Below, piece by piece: positions 1-6,187 of a stretch of DNA of 13,056 nt (within the stretch, counting starts at the first letter, position 1; every line of letters starts with the position of its first letter). The notes under the pieces are model-generated. The model worked only from the letters and a program-made list of their open reading frames with translations. It searched no databases and was not told the DNA's origin. The translations under genes and the position numbers were made by a program. The DNA comes from Lachnoclostridium sp. UBA739 (GTDB lineage: Bacteria; Bacillota_A; Clostridia; Lachnospirales; Lachnospiraceae), in assembly GCA_002297865.1 (NCBI GenBank), contig DBKX01000096.1, forward strand, positions 2,121 to 15,176, written 5' to 3'.

Positions 1-775
1 CCGATTTTTTTACTTGGCTTATAAAATAATAATTTTCATCCTGCTTCTTACAAGCCAAATTACGCATAAGAAACTCCACAACACTTCCTCCACTGACTGC
101 ATCTGCAAACTCTAGGTTAAATGGTACAGTGCCAATCCTATTTTTTGGAATCTGGTATCTTCGACAAATTGTATTGAGATTGAACCTTGACTGGTCATAA
201 TAATTGCCAATAAGAAAAATAGATTTATCAAGTAATGACTGATAATTTGCAAAGAAATGATCTAAGATAATTTTATTCTGACATAGGTTAACAATAACTA
301 AATCAGTCTCTTCCAATATTAACTTAGTAGAAAGCGAGTTATTCGGTGCAGTATCAACAAATACAAAATCAAACGTCCTGTCTAGCAAACAAATCAAAGG
401 TTTTATCACTTGATTTAACTCAAATTCGAAATATTCACTATTCATGTCATGACTTTTTGGTAAATAATAAAGCATATTATCCAAAAACTTCATAGACACA
501 TCTTCCATAATCTCCTCATATGTATAATTAGAATGAACCCGCCGAATTAATCCATCTAAACCTCGCTGATCGTAATACGCAAATTCTTCTTTCAGTATAC
601 TCATACGCTTTTCCTTTCCATGAACAAAAGCTTGTTCCAATCCATTGAGACTATAATGATTCTCAAACAATACGGACTTCTTACGTTCCAGCATAGCACA
701 CAATATACTGATGCAAACCATATTGCTGGTCGTGCCTGCCCTTCCACTACTGTTACTCCAAAATGCTACTTTCAT
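1..775 (-). CDS. ParA/MinD-like ATPase with degenerate P-loop, TadZ/CpaE-like (partial, 3' end off window)
   Basis: I read 258 codons without a stop; the frame runs off base 1, so the C-terminus is missing. The start at 775 has an AAAGGAG ribosome binding site about 8 bases upstream. The fold reads as a deviant Walker-A ATPase: the glycine-rich loop GRAGTTS lies at residues 11-17, a Walker B-like VFVDTAP at 138-144, and a strand-loop IVNLCQN at 161-167 in the position of the ParA base-recognition strand. Both P-loop lysines expected in KGGxGKTT are absent (Ser10 and Thr15 stand there), so ATP hydrolysis is doubtful. From family knowledge, atypical ParA-like proteins such as TadZ/CpaE localise Tad/Flp pilus machinery, and in clostridia such genes often precede cpaF and tadB/C. 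Those genes would lie beyond the left edge, so this role is inference. It could also be an unrelated degenerate MinD paralogue. Confidence 0.7.
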   Translation of the reverse strand, partial: MKVAFWSNSSGRAGTTSNMVCISILCAMLERKKSVLFENHYSLNGLEQAFVHGKEKRMSILKEEFAYYDQRGLDGLIRRVHSNYTYEEIMEDVSMKFLDNMLYYLPKSHDMNSEYFEFELNQVIKPLICLLDRTFDFVFVDTAPNNSLSTKLILEETDLVIVNLCQNKIILDHFFANYQSLLDKSIFLIGNYYDQSRFNLNTICRRYQIPKNRIGTVPFNLEFADAVSGGSVVEFLMRNLACKKQDENYYFISQVKKS

Positions 776-914
776 TCTGAAACTCCTTTCTCACGTAAAA
801 CACTCATGGTTTGTTTCATCACTGGTATTACACATTAAATAATGGGTAAAAAAATAGAAATTACTTAGAATTAATAGAAAATAAGAAATAGAACATTTCT
901 TGTGTAGATAATAA

Positions 915-946
915 TACCCTATTCACACCAGAATGTAAATAGGGTA
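915..946 (-). terminator. Hairpin after the pyrE/small-protein unit, probable terminator
   Basis: TACCCTATT (915-923) pairs perfectly with AATAGGGTA (938-946) around a 14-base loop. Read on the minus strand it follows the stop of the 50-aa gene by about 40 bases and is followed by the moderately T-rich TTATTATCT. The plus-strand side is also T-rich, so it may work in both directions, but no plus-strand gene ends here. The stem has only three G-C pairs, so efficiency is uncertain. Confidence 0.55.
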
Positions 947-986
947 ATTTGATTTTCGTTTTTCATTATATTAGCATTTTCGACAT

Positions 987-1139
987 TTAGAACATAACTT
1001 CTGACTTACGCTTTAATAGTCTAGCACCACATACAAGCATAACAATTCCTGTTGCAATTCCCATGACAATTGTAACAATACCGAAGACGATATTCACTAC
1101 TCCAGTAGATTTCATAGTACTATAGACTTTTTCATTCAT
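987..1139 (-). CDS. Small single-pass membrane protein, 50 aa, distal to pyrE
   Basis: The frame encodes 50 residues beginning MNEKVYSTMK and ending KRKSEVMF. A strong TGGAGGG ribosome binding site sits about 5 bases before the ATG, inside the 14-base gap after the pyrE stop, which supports translation and co-transcription with pyrE. Residues 13-37 form one hydrophobic, glycine- and valine-rich segment containing small-residue spacings (GIVTIVMGIATG) that could pack helices. A basic cluster (RLLKRKSE, 40-47) follows; by the positive-inside rule this suggests a cytosolic C-terminus. No enzyme or transporter motif is visible. I do not recognise a named family and assign no function. Its position as last gene of the pyrE unit is the only context clue. 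Confidence 0.75.
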   Translation of the reverse strand: MNEKVYSTMKSTGVVNIVFGIVTIVMGIATGIVMLVCGARLLKRKSEVMF

Positions 1140-1153
1140 AAAATCCCTCCAAG

Positions 1154-1828
1154 CTATCTTACGCCATATTCTTCATAGTAGGCATCAATTGCTGCCTTTA
1201 TCTTATCGTCAATCACTATTTTACCCTTATAAGGTTTATTGTATAAGTGTTCCACTACTTCTTCCATCGAAACAATCGCTGTTGCTTTCATTCCATACGT
1301 TTCTTCTATCTCATCCAACGCACTTTTCTCGCCAGTTCCTCTTTCCATACGATTTACAGAAACAACAAGACCTAGCACCTGTACTTTGCCCTGTGCCTTG
1401 ATAATAGGCATAGTTTCACGAATAGATTTACCAGATGTTGTAACATCTTCAATCATAACGATGCGATCTCCATCATTTATAGGACTGCCAAGTAAAATAC
1501 CTGTATCACCATGGTCTTTTTCTTCCTTACGGTTTGAACAGTAACGAATGTCTTTTTCATAGAACTCGTTTAGAGCCATTGAAGTGGCAACACTTAGTGG
1601 AATTCCCTTATAAGCTGGTCCAAACAATACATCAAAATCAGTTCCAAATTTTTCTTTAATTGCTTTTGCATAGTACTGGCCTAATTTACGAAGCTGTGAA
1701 CCTGTACGATAAAACCCTGTGTTAATGAAAAATGGGGTCTTTCTTCCACTCTTAGTTACAAAATCTCCAAACTTCAACACATTAGAATCTACCATAAATT
1801 CTATAAATTCCTTCTTATATTGTTCCAT
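1154..1828 (-). CDS. pyrE: Orotate phosphoribosyltransferase
   Basis: Transfers phosphoribose from PRPP to orotate to make OMP, the fifth step of de novo UMP synthesis, in the cytosol. The PRPP-binding signature VMIEDVTTSGKSI lies at residues 124-136. The flexible catalytic loop, with lysines in RKEEKDHGDTG, is at about 100-110, and the orotate-contacting segment FFINTGFY at 33-40. The length of 224 aa fits the family. I chose ATG at 1828 rather than TTG at 1834: GAGGAG lies 8 bases before the ATG but only about 2 before the TTG. A gap of about 170 bases separates it from pyrD and contains its own promoter, so it can be expressed apart from pyrKD. A 50-aa membrane-protein gene follows immediately. 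All motifs look intact. Confidence 0.96.
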   Translation of the reverse strand: MEQYKKEFIEFMVDSNVLKFGDFVTKSGRKTPFFINTGFYRTGSQLRKLGQYYAKAIKEKFGTDFDVLFGPAYKGIPLSVATSMALNEFYEKDIRYCSNRKEEKDHGDTGILLGSPINDGDRIVMIEDVTTSGKSIRETMPIIKAQGKVQVLGLVVSVNRMERGTGEKSALDEIEETYGMKATAIVSMEEVVEHLYNKPYKGKIVIDDKIKAAIDAYYEEYGVR

Positions 1829-1936
1829 CTTCAATTCTCCTCAATTCTGTCATAGTGTGACTTTTTTATCTATACTCTTTTGTGCTACCAGCTTCTAGTA
1901 CAAACCGCAACTGGTTTATTCAAACACATTTAGAAT

Positions 1937-1965
1937 ATTATAACATTCCCATTTCTATCTTGCAA
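1937..1965 (-). promoter_or_regulatory. Sigma-A promoter for pyrE
   Basis: On the minus strand, TTGCAA (1960-1965) and a perfect TATAAT (1937-1942) are separated by 17 bases. Transcription would start near 1930, leaving a leader of about 100 bases before pyrE. The leader has no recognisable PyrR-binding loop. The -35 overlaps one arm of an inverted repeat (separate entry). Confidence 0.7.
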
Positions 1966-1982
1966 CTATTAGAAAGGTTGCA
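1961..1982. repeat. Inverted repeat TGCAAC-N10-GTTGCA at the pyrE promoter
   Basis: Perfect 6-base arms at 1961-1966 and 1977-1982 lie just after the pyrD stop. The promoter-proximal arm overlaps the pyrE -35 hexamer. No T-run follows on either strand, so it is a poor terminator and a better candidate for a protein-binding operator, although a chance palindrome of this size is possible. Confidence 0.4.
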
Positions 1983-1998
1983 CTAAGTCTATATCTGT

Positions 1999-2901
1999 TT
2001 ATTTTACGCACCCTATAAACTCACACACGTCATTTACATTATGTAGCTTCATAAATGACTCCATCCCAGCAAGAATGTCCATTGTTGCTCTCGGATTGTG
2101 GAAATTAGCGGTTCCCACCGACACTGCAGTAGCCCCTGCCATCATAAATTCAATGGCATCTTCACCTGTCATAATTCCACCCATACCGATAATCGGAACC
2201 TTAACAGCTTGTGCAACCTGATAAACCATACGTACTGCAACTGGTTTGATTGCTGGACCGGATAACCCTCCAGTTTTATTAGCAACTGCAAATGTTCTTC
2301 TGTTAATGTCAATTTTCATTCCTGTTAAAGTATTAATCAAAGAAAGTACATCTGCTCCGCCTGCTTCAGCCGCTTTGGCTGTTTCCGTAATATCTGTTAC
2401 ATTTGGGCTTAACTTCATAATCACTGGCTGCTTTGCAATTTTCTTAATCTCCTTTGTGATAGCTTCAACCGCCTTAGGATTCTGTCCAAAGGCGATTCCT
2501 CCCTCTTTCACGTTGGGACAAGAAATGTTAATTTCCAGCATATCAACAGGCTGATCAGCCAAGCGTTCTACCACTTCACAATAATCTTCTGTTGTTCTTC
2601 CACATACATTTACGATGATCTTCGTATCATATTTCCTAAGAAATGGAATATCACGTTCTATAAATAAGTCAATACCAGGATTCTGAAGACCTACTGCATT
2701 AATCATTCCGCCATATGTTTCTGCAATCCTCGGAGTAGGATTACCTTGCCATGGAACATTGGCAACTCCCTTTGTAACCACTGCACCTAGCTTATTCAAA
2801 TCAACAAATTCACTATACTCTGCTCCAGAACCAAAAGTACCAGAAGCTGTCATAACAGGATTATTCAGTTCTACTCCTGCAAGATTTACTTTCATATTCA
2901 T
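1999..2901 (-). CDS. pyrD: Dihydroorotate dehydrogenase, class 1B catalytic subunit
   Basis: FMN-containing TIM-barrel enzyme that oxidises dihydroorotate to orotate. In class 1B enzymes the electrons pass to NAD+ through the PyrK subunit, in a PyrD2-PyrK2 complex. The active-site loop NISCPNVKEGG puts the catalytic cysteine at residue 128, as in class 1A/1B rather than the serine of class 2. Substrate and FMN contacts are seen at NAVGLQNPG (68-76), IMKLSPNV (161-168), NTLTGMKID (190-198), GMGGI (239-243) and SVGTA (261-265). The 300-aa length is normal. ATG at 2901 has AGGAGAG about 8 bases upstream. A gap of only 20 bases after pyrK shows the two are one transcription unit, which also fixes the class as 1B (PyrDB). 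Confidence 0.97.
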   Translation of the reverse strand: MNMKVNLAGVELNNPVMTASGTFGSGAEYSEFVDLNKLGAVVTKGVANVPWQGNPTPRIAETYGGMINAVGLQNPGIDLFIERDIPFLRKYDTKIIVNVCGRTTEDYCEVVERLADQPVDMLEINISCPNVKEGGIAFGQNPKAVEAITKEIKKIAKQPVIMKLSPNVTDITETAKAAEAGGADVLSLINTLTGMKIDINRRTFAVANKTGGLSGPAIKPVAVRMVYQVAQAVKVPIIGMGGIMTGEDAIEFMMAGATAVSVGTANFHNPRATMDILAGMESFMKLHNVNDVCEFIGCVK

Positions 2902-2921
2902 ACCGTTCTCTCCTGTTCTGC

Positions 2922-3695
2922 TTAAAATTCATCAATTTCATCTGCGTAGAAAACTGGACCATCTTTGCAGACACGTTTATTATTCACATTGGAATGGTGA
3001 TCTTTTTCTTTTGACTTACAGACACATGCTAGACAGGCACCAATTCCACAAGCCATTTTTTCTTCAAGTGAAAGCTGTGCCTTAATACCATGTTCGGCAG
3101 CATATGCTTTCACTCCCTTAAGCATTGGAGTTGGACCGCATGCGAAGATAATATCTGCATCTATGTTATGTTCCTTGATAGCATCAATTACGTTACCTTT
3201 TGTACCTGCTGTGCCATCTTCCGTAGAAACGTAAACGTCTCCATATGTTTCAAAATCATTTTTTAAGAATAAGTCATTGGTACGGTAGCCTAACACAATA
3301 CTTTTTTCAATAGAGAGGGATTTTGCAAGTTCTAGCATTGGTGGGATACCGATTCCGCCACCAATTAGTAAGGCTTTTTTCCCTTCAAATGTATAGCCAT
3401 TTCCTAAAGGTCCCATCACATCTACTGTTTCGCCCTCTTTTAACTGAGAAAATTCTTTTGTTCCGAATCCAACAACTCGAAATACAACTCGAAGAGCACC
3501 ATTGGCTTTATCTATTTCACAAATGCTGATTGGGCGAGGCAATAATTTGCTTCCATCCTTGCTAAAAAAAGAAATGAATTGCCCTGCTTTTGCCTGATTG
3601 GCTATCGTCTGTTCCTTAATCCATAAGCTGTAAATGTCACCTGCAAGCTGTTCCATGCTTATCACTACAGCTTGTGCTTTTACTTTTTCTGCCAT
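2922..3695 (-). CDS. pyrK: Dihydroorotate dehydrogenase electron-transfer subunit (FAD, 2Fe-2S)
   Basis: Partner of PyrD that moves electrons from dihydroorotate-reduced FMN to NAD+. It has a ferredoxin-reductase layout: FAD-binding RPISI at 54-58, GPLGNGY at 95-101, nucleotide-binding IGGGIGIPPM at 111-120 and CGPTPM at 186-191. The C-terminal iron-sulfur site is visible as Cys216-x4-Cys221-x2-Cys224 with Cys243 as fourth ligand, as expected for PyrK. The start is a choice among ATGs at 3716, 3704 and 3695. I favour 3695 (MAEKVKAQ, 257 aa) because AGGATGG precedes it at a normal distance, whereas nothing like a ribosome binding site precedes 3716. Its promoter sits just upstream, giving a leader of about 30 bases with no room for an attenuator. 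Confidence 0.95.
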   Translation of the reverse strand: MAEKVKAQAVVISMEQLAGDIYSLWIKEQTIANQAKAGQFISFFSKDGSKLLPRPISICEIDKANGALRVVFRVVGFGTKEFSQLKEGETVDVMGPLGNGYTFEGKKALLIGGGIGIPPMLELAKSLSIEKSIVLGYRTNDLFLKNDFETYGDVYVSTEDGTAGTKGNVIDAIKEHNIDADIIFACGPTPMLKGVKAYAAEHGIKAQLSLEEKMACGIGACLACVCKSKEKDHHSNVNNKRVCKDGPVFYADEIDEF

Positions 3696-3733
3696 GATTT
3701 CCATCCTATTCTTCATATTTTTTATACGTTTAA

Positions 3734-3762
3734 ATTATAGTAAATATAACACCATTTGACAA
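3734..3762 (-). promoter_or_regulatory. Sigma-A promoter for pyrK-pyrD, sharing its -35 with the thiT promoter
   Basis: On the minus strand, TTGTCA (3757-3762) and TATAAT (3734-3739) are 17 bases apart, close to consensus. The start of transcription should fall near 3727. The -35 bases are the complement of the divergent thiT -35. Confidence 0.8.
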
Positions 3763-3784
3763 CCTTCTCATTTCCTGTTATAGT
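3756..3784 (+). promoter_or_regulatory. Sigma-A promoter for the TPP riboswitch and thiT
   Basis: A perfect TTGACA (3756-3761) and TATAGT (3779-3784) lie 17 bases apart on the plus strand. Transcription would begin about 15 bases before the riboswitch P1 stem. It overlaps the pyrK -35 in the opposite orientation. Confidence 0.8.
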
Positions 3785-3805
3785 TTGTTTGTTAATAATA
3801 ATGTT

Positions 3806-3888
3806 ACTGCTAGGGGAGCATTCGCTGAGAAGTGATTTTCACTGACCCTTATTACTTGATCCAGATAATTCTGGCGTAAGGAAGCATT
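3806..3888 (+). promoter_or_regulatory. TPP riboswitch aptamer (THI element)
   Basis: The conserved THI-box landmarks occur in order: GGGGAGC and CGCTGAGA (the pyrimidine-sensor arm, CTGAGA at 3825-3830), GACCCTT (3844-3850), then TGATCCAGATAATTCTGGCG (the pyrophosphate-sensor arm) and GTAAGGAAGCA. TGCT (3808-3811) and AGCA (3883-3886) form the closing P1 stem. Binding of thiamin pyrophosphate normally turns off the downstream gene, which here is the thiamin transporter subunit, a classic target. Confidence 0.97.
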
Positions 3889-3890
3889 TT

Positions 3891-3935
3891 TAGATTCCTC
3901 CCCATGCGGTTACAAGCTACACAGGAGGTTTTTTT
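3891..3935 (+). promoter_or_regulatory. Expression platform of the TPP riboswitch
   Basis: CCTCC (3897-3901) is complementary to the ribosome binding site GGAGG (3924-3928), which is followed by seven Ts and then the thiT ATG. The same hairpin could therefore hide the ribosome binding site or act as a weak terminator. AGGAA (3879-3883), at the end of the aptamer, can instead pair with TTCCT (3895-3899). This gives a competing fold that would free the ribosome binding site when TPP is absent. Confidence 0.65.
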
Positions 3936-4598
3936 ATGTTTCAACACTTTTTAGAGTTAAATAAAGATGGTGGTCGTCTGAAGACACCCGGCTATATACT
4001 TTTTATTGCATTAATTTTAATTATATTGCTGCTTGCTTCTACCCTCCACAGCAAAAAAGATTCTCACAAAATCAATACTAGAGAACTTGCTTTTTGCTCA
4101 GTTTGCATGGCACTGGCATTTGCCTTATCTTTTGTTAAATTATTTGAAGCTCCAATGGGTGGTTCGATTACCTTTATGAGTATGTTCTTTATCACTTTTG
4201 TCGGATATCTGTACGGTACATACACCGGAATTATAACAGGTATTGCATATGGTCTTCTACAGCTCATTGTGAAACCATACTTTGTACATCCTGTTCAGAT
4301 TCTAGTAGACTACCCACTTGCATTTGGTGCTTTAGGACTTAGTGGTGTATTTTCCAAATCCAAATATGGTTTAATAAAAGGTTATCTCTTAGGAATTACA
4401 GGACGACTCTTCTTTGCAGTGTTAAGTGGTGTTATCTTCTTTGCCGAATATGCTGGAGACCAAAATGTATTCTGGTATTCCTTCACTTATAACATCGGTT
4501 ATATTGGAATAGAGGGGATTTTAACTATCCTAATATTAATGATTCCTGCAGTAAATGCTGGTATTTTACAGATTAGAAAAATTGCAAAGAGCGAATAA
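3936..4598 (+). CDS. thiT: Thiamin ECF transporter S component (ThiT family)
   Basis: Membrane protein that binds thiamin and works with the shared energising module (EcfA, EcfA', EcfT, encoded elsewhere). It has 220 aa. After an N-terminal hydrophobic segment at about 19-36, which is additional to the usual six-helix ThiT core, come helices at roughly 50-69, 78-94, 96-112, 122-138, 148-171 and 185-208. Family-like sequences include APMGGSITFMSM (72-83), the loop KPYFVHPVQILVDYPLAFG (113-131) and FFAEYAGDQNVFWYS (168-182), which match the thiamin-binding side of ThiT. GGAGG seven bases before the ATG sets the start. Regulation by the TPP riboswitch directly upstream agrees with the assignment. 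It is the only complete plus-strand gene, inserted between pyrF and pyrK. Confidence 0.92.
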   Translation: MFQHFLELNKDGGRLKTPGYILFIALILIILLLASTLHSKKDSHKINTRELAFCSVCMALAFALSFVKLFEAPMGGSITFMSMFFITFVGYLYGTYTGIITGIAYGLLQLIVKPYFVHPVQILVDYPLAFGALGLSGVFSKSKYGLIKGYLLGITGRLFFAVLSGVIFFAEYAGDQNVFWYSFTYNIGYIGIEGILTILILMIPAVNAGILQIRKIAKSE

Positions 4599-4600
4599 TC

Positions 4601-4648
4601 ATAGAGGGAAGTAACAGTCACATCCGTTACTTCCCTCTATTTTATTTC
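4601..4648 (+). terminator. Strong terminator between convergent thiT and pyrF
   Basis: A perfect 15-bp stem (4601-4615 with 4626-4640) closes a 10-base loop and is followed by TTTTATTT on the plus strand, directly after the thiT stop. pyrF converges from the other side and ends at 4676. Its minus-strand tail is less T-rich, so it probably serves both genes but thiT better. Confidence 0.92.
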
Positions 4649-4675
4649 ATTTACTTTATTCAAAAGACATTACAT

Positions 4676-5602
4676 TTACTTACCTGCCAATGCACCAAGT
4701 AAATCTTCTTTCATATCAAGAACTGCTTGTCTGGACGCTGCATCAAACGCCTCCGGACCAAACTTCTCATATTTGGCCTGCTTATATGCTGCTATAATTC
4801 CTCTGGAAGAGTTAACAATGGCTCCCAAACCATCTTTGTTAAAATACGGAACTAAATCTTTTGCTTTACCGCCTTGGGCACCATAACCAGGTACTAGAAT
4901 ATAAGTTTTTGGCATTAATTTTCTTAACACTTTACCCATCTCAGGATAAGTAGCTCCCACTACTGCACCTACATAGCTGTAAGCGTCACCCATATGAGAC
5001 TGACCCCATTCATCAACCATTTTTCCAACTAATTCATATAAAGGCTTTCCTTCCACTAAACGATCCTGGAATTCTCCACTGGATGGATTGGATGTCTTAA
5101 CAAGTACGAAAATACCTTTTTTTTCTTCCTTACATACATCAATAAATGGTTTTACACCATCCGATCCAAGGTAAGGATTCACTGTAACAAAGTCCTCATC
5201 GAACGCACGGAATTTGTTTTTTCCAACCTGAACCTGACCAACATGAGCAGTTGCATAAGCGCCTGAAGTAGAACCAATATCACCACGTTTGATATCACCA
5301 ATTACGACTAAATCTTTTCCTTTACAGTAATCTACCGTTTTCTTAAATGCCTGTAAACCAGGAATTCCAAACTGCTCATACATGGCAATCTGAGGTTTAA
5401 CTGCTGGAATCAAATCACAAGTTGCATCTACAATTGCTTTGTTAAACTGCCAGATCGCTTCTCCCGCACCTTCTAAAGTCTCTCCATACTCTGCAAATGC
5501 TTTTGCTTTTACATGTTCTGGAACATAGTTAAGCATTGGGTCTAACCCTACTACAATTGGTGCCTGTAACTCTTCAATTTTCTTCACTAATTTGTTAATC
5601 AT
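4676..5602 (-). CDS. pyrF: Orotidine-5'-phosphate decarboxylase, type 2
   Basis: Decarboxylates OMP to UMP, the last step of de novo UMP synthesis. The catalytic signature DIKRGDIGSTS lies at residues 103-113, with the Asp-Lys-x-x-x-x-Asp set expected of OMP decarboxylases. Other family segments are VGLDP (18-22), VKPQIAMYE (68-76), VNPYLGSDG (141-149), VLVKTSNPSS (167-176), the phosphate-binding VPGYGAQGG (237-245) and NSSRGI (264-269). The 308-aa length and the DIKRGDIGSTS form mark the longer type 2 subfamily, not the roughly 240-aa type 1. AAAGG lies about 11 bases before ATG 5602. A gap of 34 bases follows the upstream NUDIX-like gene, so both are read from the promoter near 6141-6169. 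It is separated from pyrK by the inverted thiT. Confidence 0.96.
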   Translation of the reverse strand: MINKLVKKIEELQAPIVVGLDPMLNYVPEHVKAKAFAEYGETLEGAGEAIWQFNKAIVDATCDLIPAVKPQIAMYEQFGIPGLQAFKKTVDYCKGKDLVVIGDIKRGDIGSTSGAYATAHVGQVQVGKNKFRAFDEDFVTVNPYLGSDGVKPFIDVCKEEKKGIFVLVKTSNPSSGEFQDRLVEGKPLYELVGKMVDEWGQSHMGDAYSYVGAVVGATYPEMGKVLRKLMPKTYILVPGYGAQGGKAKDLVPYFNKDGLGAIVNSSRGIIAAYKQAKYEKFGPEAFDAASRQAVLDMKEDLLGALAGK

Positions 5603-5636
5603 ATTCTACCAAGCCTTTCTTATATTCTGTTGTATG

Positions 5637-6041
5637 TTATAGTTCGCCTGTTAGGCTTTTTTCTATATCTTTTAGTACACTTGGATTCGTAATGTACTGT
5701 TTGATCTCATCTTTTGTAACCCACTTATATTCAATCAGGTCTTCGGACAATACAACCTCTTCATGGGCTGTCTCCAATAAATAAGACAAGCCTATATTAC
5801 ATACATCTCCCATCATGAAAGACCATGTGTACATAATTTTACCTATGTAAGCATCAATTCCAGTTTTATCTGCTACAATTCGTACAACAGCCTTATCAGG
5901 AGATTCCCCAAATATAACCTGACCATCTAAAAACTCCCATTGGTAAGGATCTTCTATTCTGTCGTCATACCAGCGTTTTACAAGTAAGTATTTATCATCG
6001 TGCTGTACAATACCCTTTACTAAGATTTTATACTTTTCCAT
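5637..6041 (-). CDS. NUDIX-fold protein with degenerate Nudix box, upstream of pyrF
   Basis: 134 aa from the ATG at 6041, chosen because GGAGG lies 5 bases before it; longer reading from 6086 would place that site inside the gene. The fold is recognisable: KILVKGIVQHDDKYLLVKR (5-23), WEFLDGQVIFGE (35-46), then the box region G40-x5-E46-x7-R54, ending in TGI (60-62). The catalytic core of the box, REUxEE, reads R-I-V-A-D-K here. The first Glu is Ile55, and the two metal-binding Glu are Asp58 and Lys59. Hydrolysis of a nucleoside diphosphate derivative is therefore doubtful, and a binding or regulatory role is possible. It shares a promoter and transcript with pyrF, suggesting a link to pyrimidine nucleotides, but the ligand cannot be told from sequence. 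Nudix membership is fairly sure; activity is not. Confidence 0.8.
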   Translation of the reverse strand: MEKYKILVKGIVQHDDKYLLVKRWYDDRIEDPYQWEFLDGQVIFGESPDKAVVRIVADKTGIDAYIGKIMYTWSFMMGDVCNIGLSYLLETAHEEVVLSEDLIEYKWVTKDEIKQYITNPSVLKDIEKSLTGEL

Positions 6042-6140
6042 ATTTACCTCCATTGAATCAGATAGTAAGATACTGCCTATGCACATACAGATTGTACTTA
6101 TAAAGCAATACCTTACTATGTTCTAACAGAATCTCAATAC

Positions 6141-6169
6141 ATTATAGCATAGTATGCCATATTCTTCAA
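6141..6169 (-). promoter_or_regulatory. Sigma-A promoter for the NUDIX-pyrF unit
   Basis: On the minus strand, TTGAAG (6164-6169) and a perfect TATAAT (6141-6146) are 17 bases apart. Transcription would start near 6134, leaving a leader of about 93 bases before the NUDIX start. Confidence 0.75.
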
Positions 6170-6187
6170 TTAGTTCACTTACTAGAC

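Noticed and set aside
620..838. Plus-strand frame of 72 codons opposite the ParA-like gene start
   Set aside because: It overlaps a supported minus-strand start with ribosome binding site, and shows no protein family pattern.
776..986. Promoter for the ParA-like gene in the AT-rich gap
   Set aside because: No hexamer pair with acceptable spacing stands out from the A/T-rich background, so no site is called.
1189..1544. Plus-strand open frames across pyrE
   Set aside because: They are antisense to a well-supported pyrE with intact PRPP motif, and have no ribosome binding site or recognisable protein pattern.
1829..1930. PyrR attenuator in the pyrE leader
   Set aside because: I looked for the conserved PyrR loop and a terminator/antiterminator pair and found neither; only a weak stem (ACCAGTT with AAGCTGGT) without a T-run.
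1961..1982. TGCAAC/GTTGCA hairpin as the pyrD terminator
   Set aside because: The stem is six pairs and is not followed by Ts; it overlaps the pyrE -35 instead.
2246..3529. Plus-strand open frames of 68-108 codons across pyrD and pyrK
   Set aside because: They lie opposite two conserved enzymes, and their hydrophobic or serine-rich composition is what complementary strands of coding DNA give.
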